The notes: generated from the sequence alone by a model not told the origin. 64,000 bases of DNA from Siphonodentalium dalli (GCA_032622095.1 CP136068.1:183522796-183586795), one strand, 5' to 3'. Numbered from the stretch's first letter, positions 1-11,811 are shown. Translations and numbers: made by a program.

Positions 1-59
1 CACTCTGCCTTTATGTCACCGAAGTCATGACGCACACGACATGAAGTGCCAAGAAATAC

Positions 60-220
60 ACACCCATTATATTATATGAAGTACCGAATATAAAGACAGG
101 TACTCTGAAGTATTTAGGTACTATGCATAGTACCTAGCAATTTGGTACTCCACAGAACCAAACATATAGGTACTAAGCGGAGAACCTACCCAGATACCAA
201 GCACTCGAAATTACGAAACA
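60..220. repeat. ggtact/agtacc low-order repeat
   Basis: Words ggtact and agtacc recur at intervals of roughly 10-35 bp. A related ggtac-rich stretch lies at 3,170-3,270. Confidence 0.5.
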
Positions 221-539
221 TGGCCGACGGCAAATTTAACAATGTGGCAATTTAGATTCCAAATGAAGCTATGGCGTTTAAACATTGAATAAAGTACAAA
301 ACCACTCCAATACTTTTATTAGTATATAACCTTGATCGTGATTTTGAACTTAAATCAAAGTTTAAGATCTCGATTTCAGGATTCCCTGTTCCCTGCATGT
401 GGAGTAAAATTGGTCTGAATGTCCAAAAATAATTTCTTAATTTGTGTGCAATAATATTAAGTAAACATAAATCAAACATCTTGGAACTGGTCTGGATGAA
501 ACACCGATCGATCTAGAATAGCCCGATAAATAAAAAAAA

Positions 540-1260
540 CTACCTTGCGATAAATCGCAAACCTTTGCGAATCGCAAACAACTTTGCAATAAGTACCGGT
601 ATATGCGATTTAGTGTAAAGGTTTTCGATTGATTACAAAAGGTTTGCGATTAATCGCAATGGTTTGTGATTTATCGCAGATATATGTTCATGCATTGGCA
701 TTAATGGACTTGAACCATATAAATATAATCCGACATCTTCAACAGGTCTGGGTAAACCACCAATTGATCTATAATAGCATGGTTGGGCTAAAATAGACCG
801 ATCGTTCTTTGGCAGCAAGCATGCATGTGGGATAAGGCGAGCAAACCTTCGCGATAAATCACAAAACAACTTTGCGAAAAATTACAAACACCTTTGCGAT
901 AACTCGCAAACCTTTACGATAAATCTCAAACATCTTTACGAGGACTCTCAGACTGCGTAGTGGGTGATTAATTTTTGCGAATTATCGCAAACATGTTTGA
1001 GATTTGTGGCAAACTTTTTACGATAAATCTCAAACATCTTTATGATAACTCTCAGACTACGTACTGGGCGATTATATTTTTGCGATTTATCGCAAAGATG
1101 TTTGAGATTTGTCGCAAAGGTCTGAGTGACCAACCTATCAATCTATAATTGCCCGGACATGCTAAAATAGACCGATCGGTCATTCACAGCCAAGGGAGGA
1201 AATCTTTGCGATAACTCCCAAACCTTTGTAAATAGTGTGCGATAAGCAAAATACTCAAAA
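540..1260. repeat. tttgcgataaatcgcaaa palindromic repeat field
   Basis: Dozens of tttgcga/tcgcaaa words in both orientations form local palindromes. They are interleaved with a longer unit containing ggtctgggtaaaccaccaat and taaaatagaccgatcg (near 490, 745 and 1,120). This looks like a tandem array with a ~370-390-bp higher unit. Confidence 0.75.
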
Positions 1261-1765
1261 ATGGGGAGACCATTAACTTTGGTTAATTAAAACTGTTGTT
1301 TGAAAAATACCGCTATAGCGCTCACTAGTTCTCGCTACAAGGAGGTGTTGAATGGTTTACCAGAATTATTATCACTCTCCCAAAAAAATTGCCACGGTGT
1401 TCAGTGTTTTGCTTATCGTACACTTACAATGCGCTGTATCAGTAAATGAACAAATACTAAGATACATGTAACACAAAGAGAGTTTAATGTATTTAATATA
1501 TGATAAAGTTTGGTAAAGCCATAGTTAATAAATTATTCTCCATTCGCATATATGCGTCAACAAGTCAGTGGCATTGCCTGATCACCAGAGCCATATAATG
1601 TAGAATTTCGCTAATATGGTTTCCAGTTATGGATGAGGTTATTTCCTAGCAAAGCGGAAATGGCCGAATCGCTCAGAATGATAACCACACATGTTGCCAT
1701 ACATGTTTTGATAAGAACATGAAGCATCTGGACATTGGAATGGTCTACATGTTCATGTATGTATA

Positions 1766-2159
1766 CAGCTAAGCTCTAATTGACCCCTCCCCCTTAACGA
1801 CATTGGCCACCGATATTACGAGTAGTTGCAGATGTCGGCCAGTGACCAACTTTGAATGTTAATTAAACCGTAAACAAATTATTAATTGAAATATTGTTTT
1901 GTGTATACTGTATAGTTAATATGGTGCATGGCGCTGATGAAAAGCTGGACTGGGTGTTTACAAGGTGTCCATGTAAAAAATTAGTGCGGCGTACAGTGGT
2001 CGCAAAATATTATTAATAAGACTGTATAAAGATTATCTGCGGTTGCCACATATCAACCACTTGACCATGGTTGAACGGCGGTATGGTATAACCGGTGTCT
2101 GACTGTCATTAACACCCTACAACCTTGTTAAAGGGGGATGATTAATTAGAGCATAGCTG
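1766..2159. mobile_element. mariner/Tc1-type MITE, 394 bp
   Basis: Left end cagctaagctctaattgacc and, in reverse complement, right end cagctatgctctaattaatc continue similar for ~35 bp (both contain ccccctt(t)aac). TA flanks each side (1,764-1,765 and 2,160-2,161), as for Tc1/mariner insertions. No coding sequence is present. Confidence 0.72.
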
Positions 2160-3039
2160 TAGTACGTTACTAAAAGCTTGCGATTGATTCAGTTATAACG
2201 TGTGTCCCAGAATTGGATCCATAACTCCGAGATTATCCACCATTCCATAAATATATCAGAACAATATCACAGCATCACAGGCGTTTCGATCAAAAGAATA
2301 GCAGAATCCGTAACTGGGAGACATGTCATGGCGTCGACATGGTTCTCAAATCACGTTTCGATGAAAATTTAAGAATATGACCCGTCGTCCTTTGCACAGG
2401 TACTTGTACGTTGCAGCCATCAAACTTGTTACTGAGTCAGGAGTCATGACTGATCTGTGACGTCATAACTCTGACTAATTTCTACAGAATTGGATGTCTC
2501 GGTAATCATAGTCACCAGTGGTTGACTCTTGTGAGTTAATTGGGTGGTTTATAATGTTGTGAAACTTAAGTATCTGTCTTTTGTAATTCACAATACTGTT
2601 GTGTTGTGCATGTATTAAACCACACTGCACTCAATGACTTTTCAATTTGGTCTAGCTCAGTTCACCGAAAATTGCTACTTTCAATAAATGTAAACACCCG
2701 TTATTTTTTAGGAGGTTATATATCATCTTGTCCCGTCCATGTACTACCATAATCCACACAGTGCTGACAATATTCCAGGTTATTGAGAAGCCAGTTGGGT
2801 CAAATTTCACATACACAAAATTATGTTGATGAATTTCAGAGAAGTTACTTCCCTAATCTTAAATCCACCCAGCGAGCGAACAACGTACCTAAACTGGCAT
2901 ATACTACAACATGTAAGCCCAGTCCGATTAAACATAAAATGCCTAAGTCTGATGTTTGTTTGTCTCTTCGTCCATGTTTATATACTGTAAAACATCAACT
3001 TGAAGTGGCTGGACGCCGCCATTTTATCGAGATCGGCTA

Positions 3040-3165
3040 GTACCAAATGAATTATCACGTGATGCCATCACGTGGGTAACACTTGGGTACCGAGAGCGCG
3101 CTAGTGCCAAATGAATTATCACGTGATGCCATCACGTGGCTAACATTCAGGTTCCGAGAGTGGAT
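3040..3165 (+). repeat. Two-copy ~64-bp repeat with atcacgtgat palindromes
   Basis: Copies start at ~3,040 and ~3,104, each reading tagt(a/g)ccaaatgaattatc followed by acgtgatgccatcacgtgg and then a ccgagag word. Each contains two CACGTG E-box cores in an inverted arrangement. Confidence 0.85.
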
Positions 3166-3357
3166 AGTACCAACATGGTGTGGTACTATATCAATTTTTA
3201 GAACCAAATTCTTCTCGATACCTGTTGGTCTGGTACTATCAGACATATTGGTACTACCTTAGTACCTATATTATGGCTTATTATTTATAAGTGTGTATGG
3301 CAAAGGGGATGTCAAGACCTTGTAACTACAAGATGGGTTGGATAGCACCACAACGAC

Positions 3358-3490
3358 CCCCCGGACTAGCAGGAAAATACTAGTATGAAGGATAGACTGG
3401 TAACCGAGAGTGACCCCTCAGCTATCTACAAGTCAACAAAGGATACAGGATAGTACACGGTTTTTTGTTGTAACAATATAGAGATCCAGT
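3358..3490 (+). repeat. Dispersed repeat B, copy 1
   Basis: Shares aatactagtatgaaggat, gactggtaaccgagagtgac and ggatacaggatagtacacgg with 4,060-4,150. Its right edge (gttgtaacaatatagagatc) matches 35,380-35,400. Confidence 0.85.
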
Positions 3491-3959
3491 GTCGAAAAGC
3501 GGTGGTCTGTTGTTTAAACACTCCATCACCAGGTACATAACTGACGACGATTCCAGTGAAATTTAGCATTTTACTTCAGACTTACACCTACACTTACATT
3601 CCACAACTGCTTACTCGTGTACATAACTATAAATTTCAAAATTAACCCTTTCGAAAACTCGCGGCCTATGCTTACGTTCCTAATTTCTAAATTTGTAACA
3701 CCTAACTATGTACTACGCTCCCATGTTTTACTGAAACTACCGGTATGGGACCATCATGAAACTAAAGAATATTTTAATACTCTACGTATAACTAGTTCAT
3801 TTATGATAGTGCGTGATTCTACGATACTGGTACGCATACTCTGTCATATGTATACCTATATTTTCCAAATTTCAAAACACCAGGCATACCTCTATTATGC
3901 TCCTGTTTTTAATTTTACTGACTATGGAATTGTCCAAGTGGCGCTTCGGAATGTGTACC

Positions 3960-4215
3960 TAGATAATGATCACCTTTGTCCATGTTACCGAAGACAGGTT
4001 TACCCTTGTATTCTGTGGTGTTCCCAGCCCCCCCCCCCGGATCTCTATATTTTACAACAAAATACTAGTATGAAGGATCGACTGGTAACCGAGAGTGACC
4101 CTAGGCTATCTACAAGTCAACAAAGGATACAGGATAGTACACGGTTTTTATTTAAATTCAGAAAATACTTGATCTAAGCCACATTTTGTTCTACAATTTT
4201 TGGGTATTGAATGTA
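3960..4215 (+). repeat. Dispersed repeat B, copy 2
   Basis: The left part (cctttgtccatgttaccgaa, gtgttcccagcccc) matches 35,399-35,465 inverted. The middle matches 3,358-3,480. The right part (attcagaaaatacttgatct, agccacattttgt) matches 34,045-34,110 inverted. The 186-codon frame at 3,617-4,177 overlaps this repeat and is not taken as a gene. Confidence 0.85.
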
Positions 4216-4770
4216 TTTGTTGACTGGCAGTTCAACTCAGTGCAGTATTTAATTGGTGTTAGTCCAAATATACAACAGTTAAAGGCACGTGCGGCCTTAA
4301 TTGTCGAAAATATTCCAAACACAGTAAACAGAAAAACAGTAAAACGCATACAGTTCCTTTCATATATATCATGACCATCGCGTAAACAGCATGTTATCAT
4401 AAAGACCTACTATATTTTACCTAAGCAAGAGCCTGAGTGTGTTACAGAAGACAGCACAATGATACTGGCTAATCACACACAAATGGCATAAACGCTCTTT
4501 ATTAGTTCCATATTAGGTATTCACCAACAAAGAACGCTCTTTATGTTTACCATCATAATATAAACAAACACCTGAAAAGTAACTTTTTACGCGTCTGTTT
4601 ACATAACAATGGTCAAACATATGACCATAACATACTGTTTATGCGATATTTCTTATTTGTATACGGACAAAGTCTATCTACATTTTGTTGTTCTTTCTGT
4701 TTGTGGCGGTTTTTGACGGGTGGAGATATTTTCACAGGATACCCACCGCCAAGGCCAACCGTGTCTTTAA

Positions 4771-4899
4771 CTGTTCTGAGTATCATATGGTTTTTCTCCT
4801 CGAGTGAGATGCCGAGGATTATTTAAATGACGCGCTAGCCAGGTGAAAATAATCCTCGCATCTCACGAGAGGAGAAAACCGGTAAGCCACTCAGAACAG
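4771..4899. mobile_element. Hairpin element (129 bp), 53-bp arms
   Basis: Left arm starts ctgttctgagtatcatatgg and ends gccgaggattattt. The right arm is its imperfect reverse complement, aaaataatcctcgcatctca to actcagaacag. The loop is ~23 bp. This is a MITE-like foldback with no coding sequence. Confidence 0.75.
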
Positions 4900-5139
4900 T
4901 TGACTGTTGTGTTTATTATATTTTCTATACCAATTTGTTACGACCCAGACCACAATGAAACACACCGTCAATAATGCGCGACAAAAGACAGGGTTAATAT
5001 GTTCTTAAAGGTATAACACCAGCCATTTGTGTTAACATAACGCGCAAGGATACCGAATGACGCAAACATTTACGTCATGACGCAGTGCCGAGAGTAGGAT
5101 AACATGTTGAGACTAGGATAACACGTTCGGTCTTCTGGG

Positions 5140-5650
5140 AGTGGGACTATGATTTATATTTTGACGTTAACAGTTGATGAAAATATAATACATATATTGT
5201 AGTCTTCATTCGTGGATAGTATTACATACATTTTGCGAGTATATTGTAAAGATAATATTTAGAAAATGGATTTGGCAGTAAGCGGTTATTTATTGTGGTC
5301 ATTTCCGATATATGAATTATTGTATGGCATTATATATGATGAAAATGTGTTTACGAGATTCAATTCATTACTGTTGCTGCTCACATGGGTACGGTTCACT
5401 AAATCCGGCCATTTATTCAATTTCAACTGAAATTGAGTGTACGGTTTGTGAGAAATTATTGGGCAATAATTAAGGAATATTAATACATTAAAAATAAGTA
5501 TCAACATGGTTCAAGCATATAATAAATAGAACAACTATGGCGTTCTGAGTGAATCCCATATTATTTTATTCGTGACTAGCAGTGGTCGTCGTTGAACATT
5601 TATATTTCCACTGCTAGTCACTCGTGAAATAATTATGGTGTTCACTCAAA
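5140..5650 (+). repeat. Dispersed repeat C with terminal hairpin, copy 1
   Basis: The right end is a hairpin: ttctgagtgaatcccatatt...gactagcagtgg against ccactgctagtcactcgtga...gtgttcactc. Diverged inverted copies are at 29,025-29,200 (hairpin end) and 33,720-33,970 (left part: cggaaatgaccaca, gcttactgccaaatacattt). Confidence 0.82.
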
Positions 5651-5879
5651 ACCCACAGGTTTCCTCTATTACCCTTCTGTAAGTCAATGGTAAGCATATA
5701 AAAAAACACGTCACATGAGAAATACATGTATTGAGATAGAATTTGCATATGAATATAATTACCTTTTTGATCAGTATGGATTCATGTTGTTTGTCAATTG
5801 ATGGTACCATCAGGCCACAATTGAGATATGGGTACAGGGTCACCTTTGGGGTGTCCGTCTTGAAATGTTCAACGGCAAC

Positions 5880-5894
5880 ACCCCCCCCCCCCCG
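5880..5894. repeat. C-tract
   Basis: A run of cytosines inside an otherwise unremarkable stretch (5,650-6,720) where I see no supported gene. The 157-codon minus frame at 5,646-6,119 resembles no family known to me. Confidence 0.6.
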
Positions 5895-6754
5895 CTTTGA
5901 ACCATGCAGACCAAACTCCCATGTTCGCAAAATTTCAATTGCACGCCCTTGTACATCAAGCCTTCCAACTGTAGGAAATGTCCAACCTGACACGCCCTCA
6001 GGTTGGAAATTTCGAAATTTTAACCAATAGTAGCACAATATAGTGCTACTGTTGGTATACAGAAAACAATTGTTATCTGTATATGCTGTGAAATTTTCAG
6101 CTAATGTTGTGTCAGGCATGAAATTTATAATAATTGAAACCGTTTACCCCAACCACACCATTTCACCACATCACTGTCCATAATATCACTATATATCTTG
6201 TGTCATAATATGACACGTTATGGTCACGCCTCTGTCGAACTGGATGGACTGTATTATAGTGTCATCGCTTCGGTAGTTTTCAACACAAGTATGGGTCGCA
6301 GCTTCTAGTTGATATAACAGTTGAAATGTTGTTTCACTCAATAAAGACATGTTGAAACCATAAATCTTCGCGATTCAAATTGTAGTTCTTCAGGTTTATC
6401 ACGTACCGACGATCAACGTACACATGTATGCCAATACAGGAAGCACAACTCAACATGCAGTAAGGCAAGACCAATCAACGTCAATGACAAGTATTGGCTA
6501 TATTAAAATGTTCGCGCAAATATAATTAATGCGAACGCTCTGTTTCTACCATGAAACGAAATGGAAAACACTGAACAACACCGCGTAAACTAAAATGTTC
6601 TCTAAGCAGATCCGCATCCTCTAAGTGACAATATGAAGTATTCAGATCTAAATTTAGTTCAAATCAGAAGAAAAAAACTTTTATAGTTCACAATCAAATA
6701 AGTTTGCTAAAACGCGATTTAAATTTGTATTTCCATATAGGCTCTCAGATGGGA

Positions 6755-7435
6755 GGTGGTCATCCTATCATGTATAACTGATCCGCTCTCTTATGACAAA
6801 TCGAGGCAGTGACGCCACTATTTGGGCTCCGTTTGTTGATGGGGTATCCATCATGTAATTTCCAAATTGTACCTCCTGAACCCAAACCCAAATGCATATG
6901 AATTTCACATAGCGTTGGAATCTTCTAACAAGATGCGGGTAGTTTGCTCCACCGAAGAAAAACAGTTAGCCAATGTTACTAATACATGCATAGGATATTT
7001 GCAGTATATATACTTGGCAAATCTCACAAACTTCACTCACCGTGTACATACTTCGAGATAACGTTGATTGTGCTAAGTAAATGTAACATGCTAATGTTGA
7101 CTATATATTCCCGCAAGTACCGTTCGCTATGGACACTTATACATATCAATCACACTATTGCCATGAAGATACATATGTTTTAATGAAATGAACAGGTGCT
7201 CCTCTGTTTAAGGCGGTATAATCACTATCTATTTTCAGTTTAAAATGGGAACAATTAACATAATTAATAACTTATAGTTTTATATATACATGTACCCGAC
7301 AAAGGGCGAGACTTTATGTTATTTATTACGGCGGCGTAGACCGCTACTAATCTGATATACTGGAGATGACGTGTACGCTATTGGGGTCAGATTGGGAAAG
7401 TCCACTATATTATGTTGTTGACTATACCTGTATAT
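6755..7435 (+). repeat. Repeat A, left portion (split by the foldback element)
   Basis: This stretch aligns in reverse orientation with 28,110-28,790, from ctgatccgctctcttatgac through tgaacccaaaccca, tattacggcggcgtagacc and tccactatattatgttgttg. The remainder of the same repeat copy resumes at 15,000. Short frames inside it are not conserved between copies as proteins. Confidence 0.88.
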
Positions 7436-10100
7436 CGGTGTGACAAATTACCGCCCGGGACCGCCCGCGGACCGCCCGAGACCGCCCGGGTGGCCCCACG
7501 TGCCCGTGGACACAATATATCGACGTTATAACGTAGCGACATGCCACCTGAGGGCAACATAGAAAAGTTACTCGCTCGCTCGTCTCCGGCCGGTCATATT
7601 AACCCCACAAATGCCGATATTGGCTAAAAAAGCCTGTGTGATTACCGGTGTCTTCGTGTGTTTTCAGACTGATTATTTTGGTGATTCTCGGTAGTGCAAT
7701 ACACCTGAGTGTTAATTTCATATATGGACTCGATGACGCGTCCATGGCCGATGTTATTAACCCCTCAAACTCCAGTAAAATAGTGTATAAACAAAAAGAA
7801 ACTTGGGACCGCCCGGGACCGTCCGGGCGGCCCCATGGGCCCGTGGACACTATACCTCGACGTTATAACATAGCGACATACCCCATGAGGTCAATCTAGA
7901 AAATTTTACTCGCCCGCTCGACTCCGGCCGGTGTTATTAACCCCTCAAAATCCGATAAAATTGTATATAATCAAAAAGAACACTGGGACAGCCCGGGACC
8001 GCCCGGGAGGCCCCATGGGCCCGTGGACACTATATCTCGACGGTATAACGTAGCGACATACCCCACGAGGTCAACATAGAAAATGGTACTCGCTCGCTCA
8101 ACTCCGGCCGGTGTTATTAACCCTCAAATTCCGATAAAATGGTATATAAACAAAAAGAACACTGGGACAGCCCGGGACCGCCCGGGAGGCCCCATGGGCC
8201 CGTGGACACTATATCTCGACGGTATAACGTAGCGACATACCCCACGAGGTCAACATAGAAAATGGTACTCGCTCGCTCAACTCCGGCCGGTGTTATTAAC
8301 CCTCAAATTCCGATAAAATGGTATATAAACAAAAAGAACACTGGGACCGCCCGGGACCGCCCGGGAGGCCCAATGGGCCCGTGGACACTATATATCGACG
8401 TTATAACGTAGCGACATGCCACCTGAGGGCAACATATAAAAATGTACTCGCTCGCTCGTCTCTGGCCGGTCATATTAACCCCACAAATGCCGATATTGGC
8501 TAAAAGAGCCTGTATGATTACCGGTGTCTTCGTGTGTTTTCAGACAGATTATTTTGGCGATTCTCGGTAGTGCAATACACCTGAGAGTTAATTCCATATA
8601 TTGACTCGTTGACGCGTCAACGGCCGATGTTATTAACCCCCCAAACTCCGGTAAAATAGTGTATAAACAAAAACAACTTTTGGACCTCCCGATGGGCCCG
8701 CGGACACTATATATCGACGTTATAACGTAGCGCCATACCCCGTGAGGTCAACCTAGAAATTGTTACTCGCTCGCTGGACTCCTGTCGGTGTTATTAACCC
8801 CTCAAAATCCGATAAAATGGTATATAAACAAAACGAACACTGGGACCGCCCGGTAGGCCCCATTGACCCGTGGACACTATATCTCGACTTTATAACGTAG
8901 CGCCATACCCGGCGAGGTCAACCTAGAATAGGTTACTCGCTCGCTCGACGCCGGCCGGTGTTATTAACCCCTCAAAATCCGATAAAATGGTATATAAACA
9001 AAAAGAACACTGGGACCGCCCGGGAGGCCTCATGGACCCGTGGACACTATATCTCGACTTTATAACGTAGCGCCATACGCCACGAGGTCAACCTACAAAA
9101 TGTTACTCGCTCGCTCGACTCAGGTCGGTGTTAATAACCCCTCAAAATCCAATAAAATGGTATATAAACAAAAAGAACACTGGGACCGCCCGGGACCGCC
9201 AGGTGGCACAATGGGCCCGTGGACAATATATCTCGACAGTATAACGTAGCGACATACCCCACGACGTCAACATAGAAAATGGTAGTCGCTCGCTCGACTC
9301 GGGCCGGTGTTATTAACCCCTCAAATTCCGATAAAATGGTATATAAACAAAAAGAACACTGGGACCGCCCGGGGCCGCCCGGGAGGCCCCATGGGCCCGT
9401 TGACACTATATCTCGACGTTATAACGTAGCGACATGCCACCTGAGGGCAACATAGAACAATTTACTCGCTCGCTCGTCCCCGGCCTGTCATATTAACCTC
9501 ACAAATGCCGATATTGGCCAAAAGAGCCTGTGTGATTACCGGTGTCTTCGTATGTTTTCAGACAGATTATTTTGGTGATTATCGGTAGTGCAAAACATCT
9601 GAGTGTTAATTCCATATATTGACTCGTTGAGGCGTCCACGGTCGATGTTATTAACCCCTCAAACTCCGGTAAAATAGTGTATAAACAAACTATATCTCGA
9701 CTTTATAACGTAGCGCCATACGCCACGAGGTCAACCTACAAAATGTTACTCGCTCGCTCGACTCAGGTCGGTGTTAATAACCCCTCAAAATCCAATAAAA
9801 TGGTATATAAACAAAAAGAACACTGGGACCGCCCGGGACCGCCAGGTGGCACAATGGGCCCGTGGACAATATATCTCGACAGTATAACGTAGCGACATAC
9901 CCCACGACGTCAACATAGAAAATGTTACTCGCTCGCTCGACGCCGGTCGGTGTTATTAACCACTCAAAATCCGATAAAATGGTATAAAAACAAAGGGAAC
10001 ACTGGCTCGCCCGGGACCGCCCGGGAGGCCCCATGGGCCCGTGGACACTATATCTCGACGGTATAACGTAGCGACATGCACCTGAGGGCAACATAGAAAC
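7436..10100 (+). repeat. Left satellite arm of the foldback-like element
   Basis: About a dozen units are present, mostly ~179 bp long (for example starts at 7,981, 8,160 and 8,339). Each has gggaccgcccgggaccgccc, ggccccatgggcccgtgga, a tatatctcgac...ataacgtagcgacat block, tactcgctcgctcg, and tggtatataaacaaaaagaa. Three units (around 7,580, 8,450 and 9,470) carry an extra ~150-190-bp block containing cgatattggctaaa and ttttcagac. Segments 9,048-9,282 and 9,689-9,923 are essentially identical although 641 bp apart. Confidence 0.9.
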
Positions 10101-10890
10101 GTTACCCCCCCCCCCCCCAAACCAAATCAGATCACATATATTTGTTCGCAGCTCTATCTCCACTTATATAAATTGAAAATCACTATTTAAGGATCGACTA
10201 GTCTAATCTAACGCACCAATTTATACATGCCTGGAATATTATCATATTATGACAAATAAAGAGCGTTTATTGTAAAATCAGCCAACAATTGTTCGTATTT
10301 GCCCCTATAAGTCGTCTGAGGTCAACAGCATATATAACACTTGACACGCTGTGGGCCAATTTCACCCACATGTTTCAATTTTCACCGATCAGATTTCAAC
10401 AATTTTGGTTATATAATTAATGATTTTATTTTATTAATAATTAATGCCCTTTTAAGACCTCTGATGTCAACTGGACATATATAATAGGATTTTCCTGGTC
10501 AAAGTACCTCCCCATATTGCAACCTTTTGGGCAAGGACTGAAAACATTATTCCCGATGATGGAGGTCATCATACTCTCCATATGTGGAGCTGATAAAGAA
10601 AATATATAATATGTAATATGGTCATCCCCCCCCCCCATATAAAATATATTGACTCATCTTCAGCTTCAGTAGAGCAGACGGAACACGGATACAGCACCAT
10701 GGATGGAAGCGTGAATCGAATACGTGGTCGCATGATTTTAAGATATTTAGGATTAAATTTTATTTCTAAGTGAGTGGTTCGGGGGGCTAGCCCGGGATTG
10801 TCGGAAGCACCGAATGGTAACTCCCCTTAATCCCTCATTTTCATAGCTTTATTTAGAATTCATAAAAAAAATAAAAAAGCATTTTTTGTC
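10101..10890. other. Foldback core, left non-coding part
   Basis: This stretch contains a C14 run (10,105-10,118), a C12 run (10,627-10,638) and an agagcgtttatt motif also seen near 4,490 and 51,650. I see no supported gene. Confidence 0.6.
10848..10853 (-). terminator. AATAAA polyadenylation signal after the foldback-core ORF
   Basis: The minus strand reads ctaaataaagct 38 bp beyond the stop of the 306-codon frame. This is consistent with a functional 3' end for that transcript. Confidence 0.45.
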
Positions 10891-11811
10891 TTAATTATTT
10901 CTTCTTCTTTTTTCTCTTTTTTTTTTGGAGTTAGGCTTCTCCGCTGAAGATGGTGAGGATTCATGTTGTTGTTGTGGTTGTTTCATTTGTTGTAACATCG
11001 CTTCAGTTCTTTGGTCTTGTTCTACAGTTCTTTGTTCTTGTTCTTTCATGTACTGTCTAGTTTCTTGTAGCATTTGTTCTGACTCTGCGATGACTTCTTT
11101 AGATTTCCTTATCATTTCATTGTGTTCTAGTAACCAATCTTCAGCAGGAGCAGGGGGTGTTGATTCCTGCTCCTTTTCTGTGTTCGTGGTGGTGGTGGAG
11201 TTGGAGGACACCGGGATGTGATGGTACTCCGGTGTCCTAGGTGGAACATCTGGGGTGGAGTCCACGTCCCTGTCTCCGCTTGCCTCGACGACGACAGCAG
11301 GGACCTCCGGCAGATCCCCGGAGTCCCTGCTAGCTGGTACGATGTCGCCTGTCTCCATGCAGGTCGGGTCGTCTGGGCGTCTCTCAGACAACTCCGACCT
11401 ACCGGCTGTGACACTGGACGTCGGCTGAACCACACGGGGAGGGGTGACTGGCAGATCAACAGTCACCCCCTTCTTCTTCCATTTCGCCCGTCTGGTGGCG
11501 TCCCTTCTTCTCCTTGATGGCGTCTTCTTCTTGGGCGGCCCCTTCTTCTTCCCTCTCAGATGACAGGAGGCAGTCTTGGAGTTGGTGTCCCGGGCTTGCG
11601 ATCTCTGGATGCCAGCATCTTCAGTCCGGAACTCCAGGCAAAGGGTCAGGTATCCGCTGCTAGACTGGAGACTCCAGTTAGCAATGTCCAATACCCGACT
11701 CCTTTGCACTGCGGCCAACACGGCGTCAGGGATTAAATCCATAAGCCTAATCCAAAACCGTCTCACTGGCGTTGAGCACGGGGGCAGCTGCACACGGAGG
11801 CGCGGCCACAC
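10891..11811 (-). CDS. Uncharacterised basic, coiled-coil-ended protein in the foldback core
   Basis: This is an open frame of 306 codons on the minus strand, markedly more GC-rich than its surroundings. A TGA lies two codons before the first listed codon, which is GTG. The first ATG is at codon 24 (MDLIPDAVLAAV), so the true start is either there or in an upstream exon. In order it shows an N-terminal folded-looking segment (RFWIRLMDLIPDAVL, then ANWSLQSSSGYLTLCLEF), a very basic stretch (RGKKKGPPKKKTPSRRRR), a Pro/Ser/Thr-rich acidic linker, and a Glu/Gln-rich predicted coiled coil. It ends in KKKREKRRRNN. AATAAA lies 38 bp past the stop (10,853-10,848). The layout resembles a nucleic-acid-binding gag/ORF1-type or nuclear protein, but I do not recognise the family and see no catalytic motif. 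Confidence 0.55.
   Translation of the reverse strand: MWPRLRVQLPPCSTPVRRFWIRLMDLIPDAVLAAVQRSRVLDIANWSLQSSSGYLTLCLEFRTEDAGIQRSQARDTNSKTASCHLRGKKKGPPKKKTPSRRRRDATRRAKWKKKGVTVDLPVTPPRVVQPTSSVTAGRSELSERRPDDPTCMETGDIVPASRDSGDLPEVPAVVVEASGDRDVDSTPDVPPRTPEYHHIPVSSNSTTTTNTEKEQESTPPAPAEDWLLEHNEMIRKSKEVIAESEQMLQETRQYMKEQEQRTVEQDQRTEAMLQQMKQPQQQHESSPSSAEKPNSKKKREKRRRNN

Noticed and set aside
3617-4177. 186-codon plus-strand open frame
   Set aside because: It overlaps dispersed repeat B and starts from a non-ATG codon. The translation shows no known domain, and the other copies of the repeat are not open in the same frame.
5646-6119. 157-codon minus-strand frame
   Set aside because: It runs through a C-tract and the edge of repeat C, has low-complexity wording and no recognisable motif.
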